Of a stretch of 64,000 nt of DNA, positions 19,801 to 27,379 are shown piece after piece. The stretch spans positions 124,001-188,000 of the forward strand of contig NZ_JBMSEE010000010.1 of assembly GCF_049446155.1 (NCBI RefSeq), given 5' to 3'. The position numbers and the translations under genes were made by a program. Position 1 is the stretch's first letter, and every line of letters starts with the position of its first letter. Source of the DNA: Rivibacter sp049446155 (GTDB lineage Bacteria > Pseudomonadota > Gammaproteobacteria > Burkholderiales > Burkholderiaceae_C). The notes under the pieces are model-generated. The model searched no databases. It was not told the DNA's origin and saw only the letters and a list, made by a program, of their open reading frames with translations.

Positions 19801-19903
19801 GCGGCAGCAGCGAGGCGAAGACCAGCAGCGTGGCCACGCGCACCCGCAGCGACCAGCTCCGCGGGCCAAACAGCGATCTCGCGGACCACCACTGTCGCGA
19901 CAC
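16805..19903 (-). CDS. Hybrid sensor histidine kinase (Cache-like/HAMP/GAF/HisKA/HATPase/REC)
   Basis: 1032-residue membrane kinase. A first transmembrane helix (about 20-42), a periplasmic sensor of roughly 280 residues with dCache-like spacing (VVGPDGRILVATNAAVVG), a second helix (about 340-362), HAMP (SIVRPVRALTAASEAIGRGDL), coiled coil, GAF (about 470-620), HisKA with His656 in GIAHDINNAISPV, HATPase (NLVFNAVDAM, DTGIGMD, GTGLGLAM) and a C-terminal receiver (LLVDDDPLLL, Asp in LVLTDLGMP). It starts with GTG preceded by GGGAGG. The 150-base gap upstream separates it from the GGDEF-EAL gene, so it may have its own promoter. The sensed signal is unknown. Confidence 0.93.
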   Translation of the reverse strand: MSRQWWSARSLFGPRSWSLRVRVATLLVFASLLPLVVAAYLEVQQTRQRLVDDMGELLQARGEQVVRDVDGFHAGHQRAVGRIARFPDVAGYCAADAAGRAARHADLLGLLAAFPGSDSSIGGAAVVGPDGRILVATNAAVVGLDISFRPHVRAALAGQPAVSDIHLSVTQAGEQAQIAYLAPVRAGGDRGEVLCAALLITRAQALWDLLRGSNGRAGPGSYAVAFDRLGIRVAHSHSDSVVFRPGGRLDPATIESLVAERRFGMGTRQFLDDVQPYPEQFERARADALDATLFRGFSPVNRSWTYGVALRASTVPWTVFYMVPATNLESLIAQTMRQQVALAAAIIALALIVGLVFAASIVRPVRALTAASEAIGRGDLSTRVGGVGEDELGQLGQTFNAMAERIEHQARALEGARDEMQQRVVERTAELSATAERLSAEVAERKQAQLRLQAQLARLNLLDQVTCAIGERQDLQSIYQVTIRSLEERLPADFCCICRYDAAEAQLTVTRVGVHSAALALEMAMTESALVPIDRNGLSRCVRGHLVYEEDIGQTRFPFPQRLASGGLRSLVIAPLQSESRVFGVMVVARREPHAFSSGDCEFLRQLSAHVALAARQAELHSSLQRAYDDLRQTQQAVMQQERLRALGQMASGIAHDINNAISPVVLYTESLLEHEPNLSPQARSYLENIARAVDDVAATVQRMREFYRQRTPQLALTGLSPNKLVREVAEMTRARWSDMPQQRGIVIRLSTDLADDVPEIAGVESEVREALINLVFNAVDAMPDGGELTLRTRRVTDAQGAPAARIDVADTGIGMDEQTRRRCLEPFFTTKGERGTGLGLAMVYGAAQRHGAQVDIDSEPGRGTTVMLRFPPPSEATTNAVAGAEAPARSQRLRILLVDDDPLLLKTLQDMLERDGHVVVAANDGQAGIDAFEASTRSGEAFSLVLTDLGMPYVDGRKVADAVKRASPSTPVVLLTGWGQGLLGDDETLPHVDEVLSKPPKLADLRRALLRHGGRPQPSVAPAGAMATQQG

Positions 19904-20054
19904 TTCGACCTCCCTCGCGCAGGCGACATCGGCCCGCGCGAACTTGGCCTGATCGTCTGGCGAAAGCGCGATCGACGCAAGCTTTCAGACAGGCGCCCCG
20001 CCTGGGGTCAATACCTCCGCAATATGGTGGACGCCGCGGCGCGCGAGCCAGGCG

Positions 20055-22379
20055 TCAATGCGCCGCTTCGACCGACGGCAGGCCGCCATGCAGGCCTTGC
20101 GGCGAGCTCGCGCGGCACGACGCCGCGGTCGGCTGCGCGCCGCCGGCGAGCCATTCGAGCAACTGCTCGACGCCCATCGGCCTGGCCAGCAGGAAGCCTT
20201 GCAGGTGGTCGCAGCCGGCGATACCGAGGAAGCGCTCCTGGTCGGCCTCTTCGATGCCCTCCGCGACGACGTTCAGCCGCAGCTTGCGCGCCAGCTCGAG
20301 CATGCTGCGGATCACCTCCTCGCTCGCGGCGTCCTTGCCGATGCGGTCGACGAAGCTGCGGTCGAGCTTGATGCAGTTGATCGGAAACAGCGTCAGGTAG
20401 CTCAGCGACGCATAACCGGTGCCGAAGTCATCGACCGAGACGCCGACGCCGAGCGCCATCACCGATTCGAGGATGCGGCGCGCGGCGTAGGGGTCGCCGA
20501 CCACCGCCGTCTCGGTGATCTCGATCGTCAGGCCGGCCGGCGGCAGGCCGGTGCGGTGCAGCACCTCGGCGATGGTGTCCGCCAGCTCGGGCTGCTGCAC
20601 GGTCAGCGCCGACAGGTTGACGCACACGCCCACGGCATGGCCGGCCGCCCGCCACTCGACGGCATCGGTGCAGGCGCGCTCGAGCACCCAGCGGTCGATG
20701 CGGCAGATCAGCCCGCTTTCCTCGGCATAGGGAATGAAGGTGGCCGGCGAGATCGGCTTGCCGTCGGCGCCGCGCCAGCGGATCAGCGCCTCGGCCTTGT
20801 CGGCAGCGCCGGTCGCGGCATTGACGATCGGCTGGTAGGCCAGCGTGAACTCGTGCCGCTCGAGCGCCTGCTCGATCGCGGCGGCGAGCTGCAGCCGCTC
20901 GCCGCTGCGCGCCGACATGTCCTCGCTGTACAGGCGCATCTGCCCGCGGCCGGCGCTCTTGGCCTCGTACATCGCGAGATCGGCGTTCTGCTGCAGCGCC
21001 ACGGCGTCGTTGCCGTGCTGCGGGTACAGGCTGATGCCGATGCTCGCGCCGACGTGCACCGTCGCCTCGCCGAGCTTCACCGGCTCGTGCATCGCCTCGA
21101 TGATGCGCCGCGCGACCTGCTGCGCGTCGTCGGGCCCGCTCAGCTGGCTGAGCAGCACGGTGAACTCGTCGCCGCCCATGCGCGCGACCGTGTCGACGGC
21201 GCGCACGCAGCCGGCGATGCGGTGGCTGACCTCGACCAGCAGGCGGTCGCCGGCCTGGTGGCCGAGCGAGTCGTTGACGTCCTTGAAGTGATCGAGGTCG
21301 ATGTACATCACCGCCAGGCGGCTCGACTGGCGCTGCGCCGTCGCCAGCGCGACGCGCAGCCGGTCGCCGAACAGCGCACGGTTCGGCAGCTCGGTCAAGG
21401 GATCGTAGAAGGCCAGCTTCTGCAGCTGCTGCTCGGTCTGCTTGACGCCAGTGATATCGCGCGACAGGCAGACATAGCGCCGCGGCTCGTCCTCGTCGCC
21501 TTGCACCGTGTTGATCTGCACCAGCGCCGGAAACAGCTCGCCGCTGCTGCGACGGTCGAGGATCTCGCCCGACCAGCGCCCCTCGCGGTGCAGCGCGCGC
21601 CAGACCTCGCGCGCCTGCGGGGTGTCGAAATCCAGCCCGTGAACCGGCCGCCCGACGAGCTCGTCGCGCGTGCGGCCGACGGTGTGTTCGTAGGCCGGGT
21701 TGACCTCGACGATCTCGCCGCGCACGTCGGTGATCGCGACGGCCTCGCCGGTGCTGCGGATCACCGCGGCGTAGACGCGCAGGCAGCGCTCGACCTCGTG
21801 GCGCAGCATGATCTCGGCGCGCAGCCCGTCGTTGGCCGTGCTGAGCTCCAGCGTGCGCTGCTGCACCGCCGCCTCGAGCGCGTCGACGTGGGCCTCCGTC
21901 TGGCGCGCCAGGCGCCACTTGGCGGTCAGCGCGCGCGCCAGCTGGCTCACCTCGATGGCATCGAAGGGCTTCTTGAGGATCAGCAGGCTGTCGTTGCCGT
22001 TCAGGCGCCGCAGCACGTCGCTCCACGCATGGTCGGCAAAGGCGGTGCAGATGACGACCTGCAGGCGTGGATCGACCCGCCACAGCCGCTCGATCGTCTG
22101 CACGCCGTCCCAGCCGGGCGGCATGCGCATGTCGACGAAGGCCAGCTCGTAGGGGCGCCCTGCCCCGAGCGCCGACTGCAGCATGCCGAGCGCCTCTTCG
22201 CCCTGGTAGGCCGAGTCGAGCTCGAAGACCGGCCCTGCGGCCGCCGGTTTCTCGCCGAACAGCGAGGCTTCGATCGCCGCGAGATCGTCATGCACCGCCG
22301 GCGCGAGGATCTTGCGGAAATCCTGGTGGATCGACGGCAGGTCATCGACCAGCAGGATGCGCGAAGGCGAAACGATCAT
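20055..22379 (-). CDS. REC-PAS-GGDEF-EAL cyclic-di-GMP protein
   Basis: 774-residue response regulator of c-di-GMP turnover. Receiver domain 5-160 with Asp83 in FVDMRMPPG; coiled coil; PAS around 205-325 (STGEAVAITDVRGEIVEVNPAYEHTVG); GGDEF around 335-495 with an intact MGGDEF motif; EAL around 510-755 with intact EAL (AEALIRW) and catalytic loop DDFGTGYASL, KLDRSFV and AEGIEE. Both synthesis and breakdown sites look competent, so net activity cannot be read from sequence. The ATG overlaps the stop of the upstream kinase (ATGA), which makes that DAHL kinase its probable phosphodonor. Confidence 0.94.
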   Translation of the reverse strand: MIVSPSRILLVDDLPSIHQDFRKILAPAVHDDLAAIEASLFGEKPAAAGPVFELDSAYQGEEALGMLQSALGAGRPYELAFVDMRMPPGWDGVQTIERLWRVDPRLQVVICTAFADHAWSDVLRRLNGNDSLLILKKPFDAIEVSQLARALTAKWRLARQTEAHVDALEAAVQQRTLELSTANDGLRAEIMLRHEVERCLRVYAAVIRSTGEAVAITDVRGEIVEVNPAYEHTVGRTRDELVGRPVHGLDFDTPQAREVWRALHREGRWSGEILDRRSSGELFPALVQINTVQGDEDEPRRYVCLSRDITGVKQTEQQLQKLAFYDPLTELPNRALFGDRLRVALATAQRQSSRLAVMYIDLDHFKDVNDSLGHQAGDRLLVEVSHRIAGCVRAVDTVARMGGDEFTVLLSQLSGPDDAQQVARRIIEAMHEPVKLGEATVHVGASIGISLYPQHGNDAVALQQNADLAMYEAKSAGRGQMRLYSEDMSARSGERLQLAAAIEQALERHEFTLAYQPIVNAATGAADKAEALIRWRGADGKPISPATFIPYAEESGLICRIDRWVLERACTDAVEWRAAGHAVGVCVNLSALTVQQPELADTIAEVLHRTGLPPAGLTIEITETAVVGDPYAARRILESVMALGVGVSVDDFGTGYASLSYLTLFPINCIKLDRSFVDRIGKDAASEEVIRSMLELARKLRLNVVAEGIEEADQERFLGIAGCDHLQGFLLARPMGVEQLLEWLAGGAQPTAASCRASSPQGLHGGLPSVEAAH

Positions 22380-24199
22380 GGGTGGACTCCTGGAAGAGCG
22401 ACCGGCAGCTCCAGCGTGAACGTGGCCCCGTGGCCCGGACCGTTGCTGTGGGCGCGCAGCGTGCCGCCCATTTCCTTGGCGGCCAGGATGCAGCTGTGCA
22501 GGCCGAAGCCGTGGCCGTTGCGGCGGGTCGTGAAGCCGTGGCTGAAGATGCGCTTCATGTTCTCGGCCGAGATGCCCTCGCCGACGTCGGCCACCTGGAG
22601 CACGAGCCGGCGTCCGTCGGCATGCTCGGCCAGGCGCGTGCGCAGCGTGATCTGACGCGGATGGTCGAGGACCTCGCCCATTGCCTGCTTGGCGTTGTTG
22701 ATCAGGTTCACCAGGATCTGCACGAGGCGCTGGCGATCGAGCAGCAGCGCGGGCACCTCTGCGAGATCCTTGACCACCGCCACGTGGTGACGCGTCAGGC
22801 TGGCGGAGCTCATGCGCAGCGCGTCGTCGACGAGGTCGCTCACCGACGCCGCCTCGACCAGGCTGGCGGTCCCGGCATGCGCCTGCTGCGCGGCGACGAT
22901 GTCCTTGATGTGGTCGACGCTGCGCACCAGCGCGTCGAGCTCCTTGACCACGCCCTGGCGCTCGGCCTCGTAGGCGCCCGCCAGCCGATCGAGGTACTCC
23001 GGCAGCAGCCGGCCGCGCTCGTCATGGGCGAAGAAGGCGCCGAGATCGCCCGCATGCTGCTTCAGCATCGCGGCCACCTGGGCCAGCTTCGCGGCCGGGA
23101 ACTCGCGCAGCCGGCCGCTGACGATGCCCACCGAGACGTTGACGCTGTTGAGCACGTTGCCGACGTTGTGCAGCACGTCGTTGGCGATCTCCGCCATGCC
23201 GGCCTGGCGCGCGGCCGCTGTGGCTTCGCGTTGAGCCGCATCCAGCTCGCGCGTGCGCTCCGCCACCCGCTGCTCCAGCTTGGCATTGGCGCCGCGCAGC
23301 GCCTGGTTGACGCGCTTGATCACCGCGTGGCTGCGGATCAGGCTCGCTGCGGCGTAGACGATCAGGCCGGCCAGCGCCGCGGCGAAGGCCAGCAGGTACA
23401 GGCGGTTGAGTTCGCTGCGCTCGGCGCCGTCGCGCTGTTCCCTGGCCAGCACGTTCTCCAGCTCGTCGGTGAGCGCAGCGGTCGGCACCGCGCCAATGTC
23501 GGCCAGCAGGCGCTCGACGATCGGCTGCTCGCGCAGCACCGTGCGCACGTGGGCCAGGAACAGCTCGATGCGCTCAGCGGTCTCAGGCGGTACGTCCGGC
23601 CGGTCCGCCGACAGCAGGGCCAGCTTGGCCTCGATCGTGGGCACGCGATCGAGCGAGACGTCGTGGCTGAAGACAAGGGTGTCCAGCAGCACGTCGTTGA
23701 CGCGCGCGGCGATGTCGCTGCCGCCTCGAGGGCTGGCCGCGCCTTGGCCTTCGAGCGCTTCGCGCAGTTCGTCGGCCGCGGTGGGAAGAAAGGAAAGCGA
23801 GTTGCGCAGCAGCGCGTTGTGCGACTTGAAGCGCTCCACCAGCCGCGTCTTGCCCTGCACCGCCTGCCCGATCAGCTCGCCGGTGCGCGCCAGCGCGGCC
23901 GCCTCGAGATGCGCCTCGCCGGCGGTGCCGGCCTGCAGCGCCTGCTGCAAGTCGTTGAGCTGGCGCAGCGGATCGACGAGCGGGTCGTAGTCGGCGCGCA
24001 GGCCCATGCGTGCCTTCAGGACGTCGAGCTCCCATTGGGCGTCGAGCTGCTTGATCTGGCGCAGCACGGCCACGTCCTCGAGGTGGCCTGCCGCGTCGTA
24101 GCCCTGGGTACGCTCGTAGAGCAGCGCGAGGATGGCCGCCAGCACCGCGGCCAAGGCGGCCACCGGCAGCCAGCGTGTGGAAGCGGCTTTCTCGCTCAC
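22376..24199 (-). CDS. Sensor histidine kinase with DAHL-type periplasmic domain
   Basis: 607-residue kinase. An N-terminal transmembrane helix (about 10-28), a long all-helical periplasmic region of about 225 residues matching the DAHL style (double all-helical ligand-binding), a second helix (about 258-280), coiled coil, then a variant phospho-acceptor segment with His344 in NDVLHNVGNVLNSVNV, and a HATPase domain with NLINNAKQAM, DVGEGIS and the G2 box HGFGLHSC. The LHNVGN-type H box is typical of kinases paired with REC-GGDEF-EAL proteins (family knowledge). It overlaps both neighbours by ATGA: the di-heme protein gene before it and the GGDEF-EAL gene after it. Confidence 0.92.
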   Translation of the reverse strand: MSEKAASTRWLPVAALAAVLAAILALLYERTQGYDAAGHLEDVAVLRQIKQLDAQWELDVLKARMGLRADYDPLVDPLRQLNDLQQALQAGTAGEAHLEAAALARTGELIGQAVQGKTRLVERFKSHNALLRNSLSFLPTAADELREALEGQGAASPRGGSDIAARVNDVLLDTLVFSHDVSLDRVPTIEAKLALLSADRPDVPPETAERIELFLAHVRTVLREQPIVERLLADIGAVPTAALTDELENVLAREQRDGAERSELNRLYLLAFAAALAGLIVYAAASLIRSHAVIKRVNQALRGANAKLEQRVAERTRELDAAQREATAAARQAGMAEIANDVLHNVGNVLNSVNVSVGIVSGRLREFPAAKLAQVAAMLKQHAGDLGAFFAHDERGRLLPEYLDRLAGAYEAERQGVVKELDALVRSVDHIKDIVAAQQAHAGTASLVEAASVSDLVDDALRMSSASLTRHHVAVVKDLAEVPALLLDRQRLVQILVNLINNAKQAMGEVLDHPRQITLRTRLAEHADGRRLVLQVADVGEGISAENMKRIFSHGFTTRRNGHGFGLHSCILAAKEMGGTLRAHSNGPGHGATFTLELPVALPGVHP

Positions 24200-25188
24200 T
24201 TGGAAGCCTCCGGCAGCGCCGTCAGGGTTTGAAGGAACTTGACGATCGATTCCGTGTCCTGGGCCGACGGCGTGCGGCCGAGCTGGTAGCGGAACATCAC
24301 CCTGACGGCGTCTTCGAGCGTGCGCGCGCTGCCGTCGTGGAGATAAGGCGCGGTCAGTGCCACGTTGCGCAGGCCGGGCACCTTGAAGACGTTGCGGTCG
24401 GCCGCGTCGCCGGTGACGCCGAAGCGCCCGAGATCGGCCTCGGTGGGATTGCCGCGCGCGGCGAAGTAGTCGCCCATCACGCCGAACTTCTGGAACATGT
24501 TGCCGCCGAGGTTCACACCCTGGTGGCAGGCCACGCAGCCGTATCGCTTGAACCTCTCATAGCCCGCCTTCTCGTCACTCGACATGGCGGTCTGGTCGCC
24601 GCCCAGGTACTTGTCGAAGCGCGAGCCCGGCGTGACGAGCGTGCGCTCGTAGCTGGCGATCGCGTCCTGAATGTTCGAGCGCGTCACGCCGTCGCGGTAG
24701 GCCGCGGCGAACGCGCGGGCGTAGTCCGCGTCGCGCACGATCATCGCCACCACGTCGCGCCAGTTCGAGCCCATCTCGACCGGGTTCTCGACCACCAGGC
24801 CGACCTGCGCCTCGAGCGAGTCGGCGCGCCCGTTCCAGAACTGCCTGAAGTTCAGCGCGGCGTTGAACACCGTCGGCGCGTTCACCGCGGTGGCGCGCCC
24901 GTCGAAGCCGATCGAGCGAGCGCGGCCGTCGGCGCCGCCCTTGGCCGGGTCGTGGCAGCTGGCGCAGGACACCTTGCCGTTGGCCGACAGGCGCACGTCG
25001 TTGAACAAGCGCCGGCCGATCTCCACGCGCGCCGGATCCTGCATCAGCGTCGCGGGGACCGGCTTGACCGGTTCGTCGAGCGCGGCCAGCGCGGTGCCGC
25101 ACAGTGCGAGCGCACCGGCGGCCAGCAGCGCAGCGGCGTGGCGCCGCTGCGCTGCTGCAGGCCGTCTCCTCCCGGTGGTCTGTGCCAT
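24196..25188 (-). CDS. Di-heme cytochrome c peroxidase-like protein (CcpA/MauG superfamily)
   Basis: 330-residue periplasmic protein. A twin-arginine-free basic N-region and Ala/Leu core form a signal peptide cleaved near residue 37. Two heme c sites are present: Cys75-Cys78-His79 (CASCH) and Cys218-Cys221-His222 (CVACH), with the PYLHDGSA segment near the C-terminus typical of the superfamily. Classical members reduce H2O2 using c-type cytochromes; MauG-like members oxidise proteins instead, and sequence alone does not separate them here. ATG 25188 follows GAGGG at five bases and is preferred over GTG 25194. First gene of a three-gene unit with the DAHL kinase and GGDEF-EAL protein. Confidence 0.93.
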   Translation of the reverse strand: MAQTTGRRRPAAAQRRHAAALLAAGALALCGTALAALDEPVKPVPATLMQDPARVEIGRRLFNDVRLSANGKVSCASCHDPAKGGADGRARSIGFDGRATAVNAPTVFNAALNFRQFWNGRADSLEAQVGLVVENPVEMGSNWRDVVAMIVRDADYARAFAAAYRDGVTRSNIQDAIASYERTLVTPGSRFDKYLGGDQTAMSSDEKAGYERFKRYGCVACHQGVNLGGNMFQKFGVMGDYFAARGNPTEADLGRFGVTGDAADRNVFKVPGLRNVALTAPYLHDGSARTLEDAVRVMFRYQLGRTPSAQDTESIVKFLQTLTALPEASK

Positions 25189-25318
25189 GGTCACCCTCTC
25201 GCATCGCCGCTATGGCTCGATGACGGGCACCATCGTGTGCCGCGGCCGTCGCGCGCGGTATCGGCGCGCGGATGGTCGCGCTGTCGGGAGTTCTGGACTG
25301 TCCGCGTCGGGCGGCGCG

Positions 25319-26404
25319 CTAGCGAGCGAAGGGCGCAGCCAGCGGCTCGCCGACGAAGACGCCCTGCGCTGGCCACGCGACGCTCTTCCAGTAGGCCTCG
25401 ATGGCGCTGGCGCCTTGCAGGTAGTGCAGCAGCAGCACTTGCGGGTGGGGAAACTTGTGCAGGTGGTTGCAGGGCTCGCTGACGGTGCCGTAGCTCGCGG
25501 TCGCGCCGGCGGCAATCCACTCGAGGGCATCGCTCTGGTCGCCCGACTCGCCCAGGCGGCCGCCCATCGACGTGAGATGGTCGGCGAGCGCGCCCGGCAC
25601 GAAATGCAGCGCCGTCAGCGGCGGCAGCCGCGCAATGCCGGTCTGCAGCAGCAACACCTCGGCGGGCTGGCCGACGCGCTCGTCCAGCCGCGCCTGGGTG
25701 ATGGTGACGTGCAGCCCTTCGATCGTGCCCGAGGCCGGGAACAGCGCGGCGCGCACGTTGCGGTGGCCATCGTCGCTGCTCAGCAGCAGGGCTTCGACCG
25801 CCGGCGAACCGCGGCGCCCCAGCGTGCGGTCGGCCGCGACGCCACGGTCGATCAGCGCGCGCGCCTCGTCGACGCTTCGCGCGGCCAGCAGCATCGACGG
25901 GCGCAGGCCGATCTCGCCGGCCGGTCGCACGCTGGCGCTGTTGAAGTAGGGCGACGGGCGCGTCGGTGCGCAGCTGTGGCTGCAGTCGGCCGCATCGGCG
26001 CCGAGCGCGATCGCGCCGGTGATCGACAGGCAGGCGACCGCGTACGGCTGGCGCCATGCGAGCGCGACCGCCTGGATACGCTCGCCGGCGAAGCCTTCGC
26101 GCAGGCGGCGCTCGAGGAGCGCGAACTCGTCGCGCGAGAGCGTGCCGCGCACCGGCAGCTCGACGCGCAGCACCTGTTCGTCGGACAGCGCGCGGGCGCG
26201 GATGTAGTGCTCGCCCACGGCCACCGAGTAGGGATCGGCGGTGTTGATGACCAGGCCGATGTCGTTGGCGGTCAGCCGCCCGGTCACGCGCGGCACGTGA
26301 ACGCCGGTGGAGCCGGCCGGCGGTTCGGCTTCATGGGCCGCCGCCGCGGCCGCCAGCAGCACGGCCGCGGCGGCCGCGAGAACCCTCAACGATGCATTCG
26401 CCAT
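25319..26404 (-). CDS. TIGR03790 family exported protein
   Basis: 361-residue protein with an alanine-rich signal peptide (about 1-23). The block TANDIGLVINTADPYSVAVGEHYIRAR matches the opening of the uncharacterised TIGR03790 family, and the C-terminal CNHLHKFPHPQVLLLHYLQGAS block is also family-like. It contains a few paired Cys residues (CSHSCAP) but no recognised catalytic motif. It lies 131 bases upstream of the di-heme protein gene on the same strand and could be the first gene of that transcription unit. Function unknown; an exported or periplasmic location is the only firm statement. Confidence 0.75.
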   Translation of the reverse strand: MANASLRVLAAAAAVLLAAAAAAHEAEPPAGSTGVHVPRVTGRLTANDIGLVINTADPYSVAVGEHYIRARALSDEQVLRVELPVRGTLSRDEFALLERRLREGFAGERIQAVALAWRQPYAVACLSITGAIALGADAADCSHSCAPTRPSPYFNSASVRPAGEIGLRPSMLLAARSVDEARALIDRGVAADRTLGRRGSPAVEALLLSSDDGHRNVRAALFPASGTIEGLHVTITQARLDERVGQPAEVLLLQTGIARLPPLTALHFVPGALADHLTSMGGRLGESGDQSDALEWIAAGATASYGTVSEPCNHLHKFPHPQVLLLHYLQGASAIEAYWKSVAWPAQGVFVGEPLAAPFAR

Positions 26405-26493
26405 GCGGGAAGCGTAGCCGCGCGATACCGCGATCCGCTCATTCGAAGGTTTCGCGATACAAAACGATGCGGCGGCTGAGCGACAATGAGCCG

Positions 26494-27264
26494 ATGAAGC
26501 GTACCGAGGCCCAGCACCCGACGATCCAGGTCATCGAGCGCATGTTCTCGCTGCTCGACGTCCTGGCCGCCCACCCCGATCCGGTGTCGCTCAAGGAGCT
26601 CAGCGAGCAGACCGGACTGCACCCCTCGACCGCGCACCGCATCCTCAACGACCTGACGATCGGGCGCTTCGTCGACCGACCCGAGGCCGGAAGCTACCGG
26701 CTCGGCATGCGCCTGCTGGAGCTCGGCAACCTGGTCAAGGCGCGGCTCGACGTGCGCGACGCGGCGCTCGCGCCGATGCGCGAGCTGCACAAGCTCACGC
26801 ACCAGCCCGTCAACCTGTCGGTGCGCCAGGGCGATGAGATCGTGTACATCGAGCGCACCTACAGCGAGCGCTCCGGCATGCAGGTCGTGCGCGCCGTCGG
26901 CGGTCGCGCGCCGCTGCACCTGACATCGGTGGGCAAGCTTTTCCTGGCGCACGACGATCCGCAGCGCGTGCGCGCCTACGCGACGCGCACCGGCCTGGCG
27001 GGCCACACGCGCAACAGCATCACCGACCTGCCAGCGCTCGAGCGCGAGCTCGCCAGGGTCTCGCAGTACGGGACCGCGCGCGACAACGAGGAACTCGAGC
27101 TGGGGGTGCGCTGCATGGCCGCTGGCATCTTCGACGACCAGGGAAAGCTGGTTGCCGGCCTGTCGATCAGCGCGCCGGCCGACCGCCTCGAAGAAGGCTG
27201 GATGGATCGGCTCAAGGCGACGGCCTCGCAGATCTCCGCCAAGCTCGGGCACCGCGGCGCCTGA
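26494..27264 (+). CDS. IclR family transcriptional regulator
   Basis: 256-residue regulator. Winged helix-turn-helix at about 12-75 (VIERMFSLLDVLAAHPDPVSLKELSEQTG, then HPSTAHRILNDL as the recognition region) followed by the IclR effector-binding domain to the end (IVYIERTYSERSGMQ, HLTSVGKLFLAH, CMAAGIFDDQGKLVAGLSISAP). Such proteins repress or activate aromatic-acid, acetate or sugar-acid catabolism genes, usually beside their target. Here the divergent gene is the TIGR03790 protein, whose start lies 90 bases away, so it is the only positional candidate target. An in-frame ATG at 26467 is an alternative start; neither has a strong ribosome site. Confidence 0.9.
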   Translation: MKRTEAQHPTIQVIERMFSLLDVLAAHPDPVSLKELSEQTGLHPSTAHRILNDLTIGRFVDRPEAGSYRLGMRLLELGNLVKARLDVRDAALAPMRELHKLTHQPVNLSVRQGDEIVYIERTYSERSGMQVVRAVGGRAPLHLTSVGKLFLAHDDPQRVRAYATRTGLAGHTRNSITDLPALERELARVSQYGTARDNEELELGVRCMAAGIFDDQGKLVAGLSISAPADRLEEGWMDRLKATASQISAKLGHRGA

Positions 27265-27292
27265 GCGCCGCCCGTACGGCCCACCAAAGAAA

Positions 27293-27316
27293 ACGGCCTG
27301 GGTGAACCCAGGCCGT
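27293..27316. terminator. Bidirectional hairpin terminator (iclR-type gene / pbpG)
   Basis: Perfect 10-bp stem (ACGGCCTGGG / CCCAGGCCGT) with loop TGAA between convergent genes. On the minus strand it is followed by TTTCTTTGG, a good T-run for ending pbpG transcripts; the plus strand has only GTTGC. Confidence 0.8.
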
Positions 27317-27379
27317 GTTGCATCCGCAATACCTTCCCAACGACGTCGGATGCTGAAAACGTGATCCTTCGACCGCGGC

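Noticed and set aside
19904..20054. TTGACC...CTGAAA as a promoter for the hybrid kinase gene
   Set aside because: The -35 is good at 17-base spacing but the -10 match is poor; noted only as a possibility.
16502..20371. 1289-residue plus-strand open frame opposite the kinase genes
   Set aside because: Same GC-skew artefact; the minus strand holds recognisable HisKA, HATPase and REC motifs throughout.
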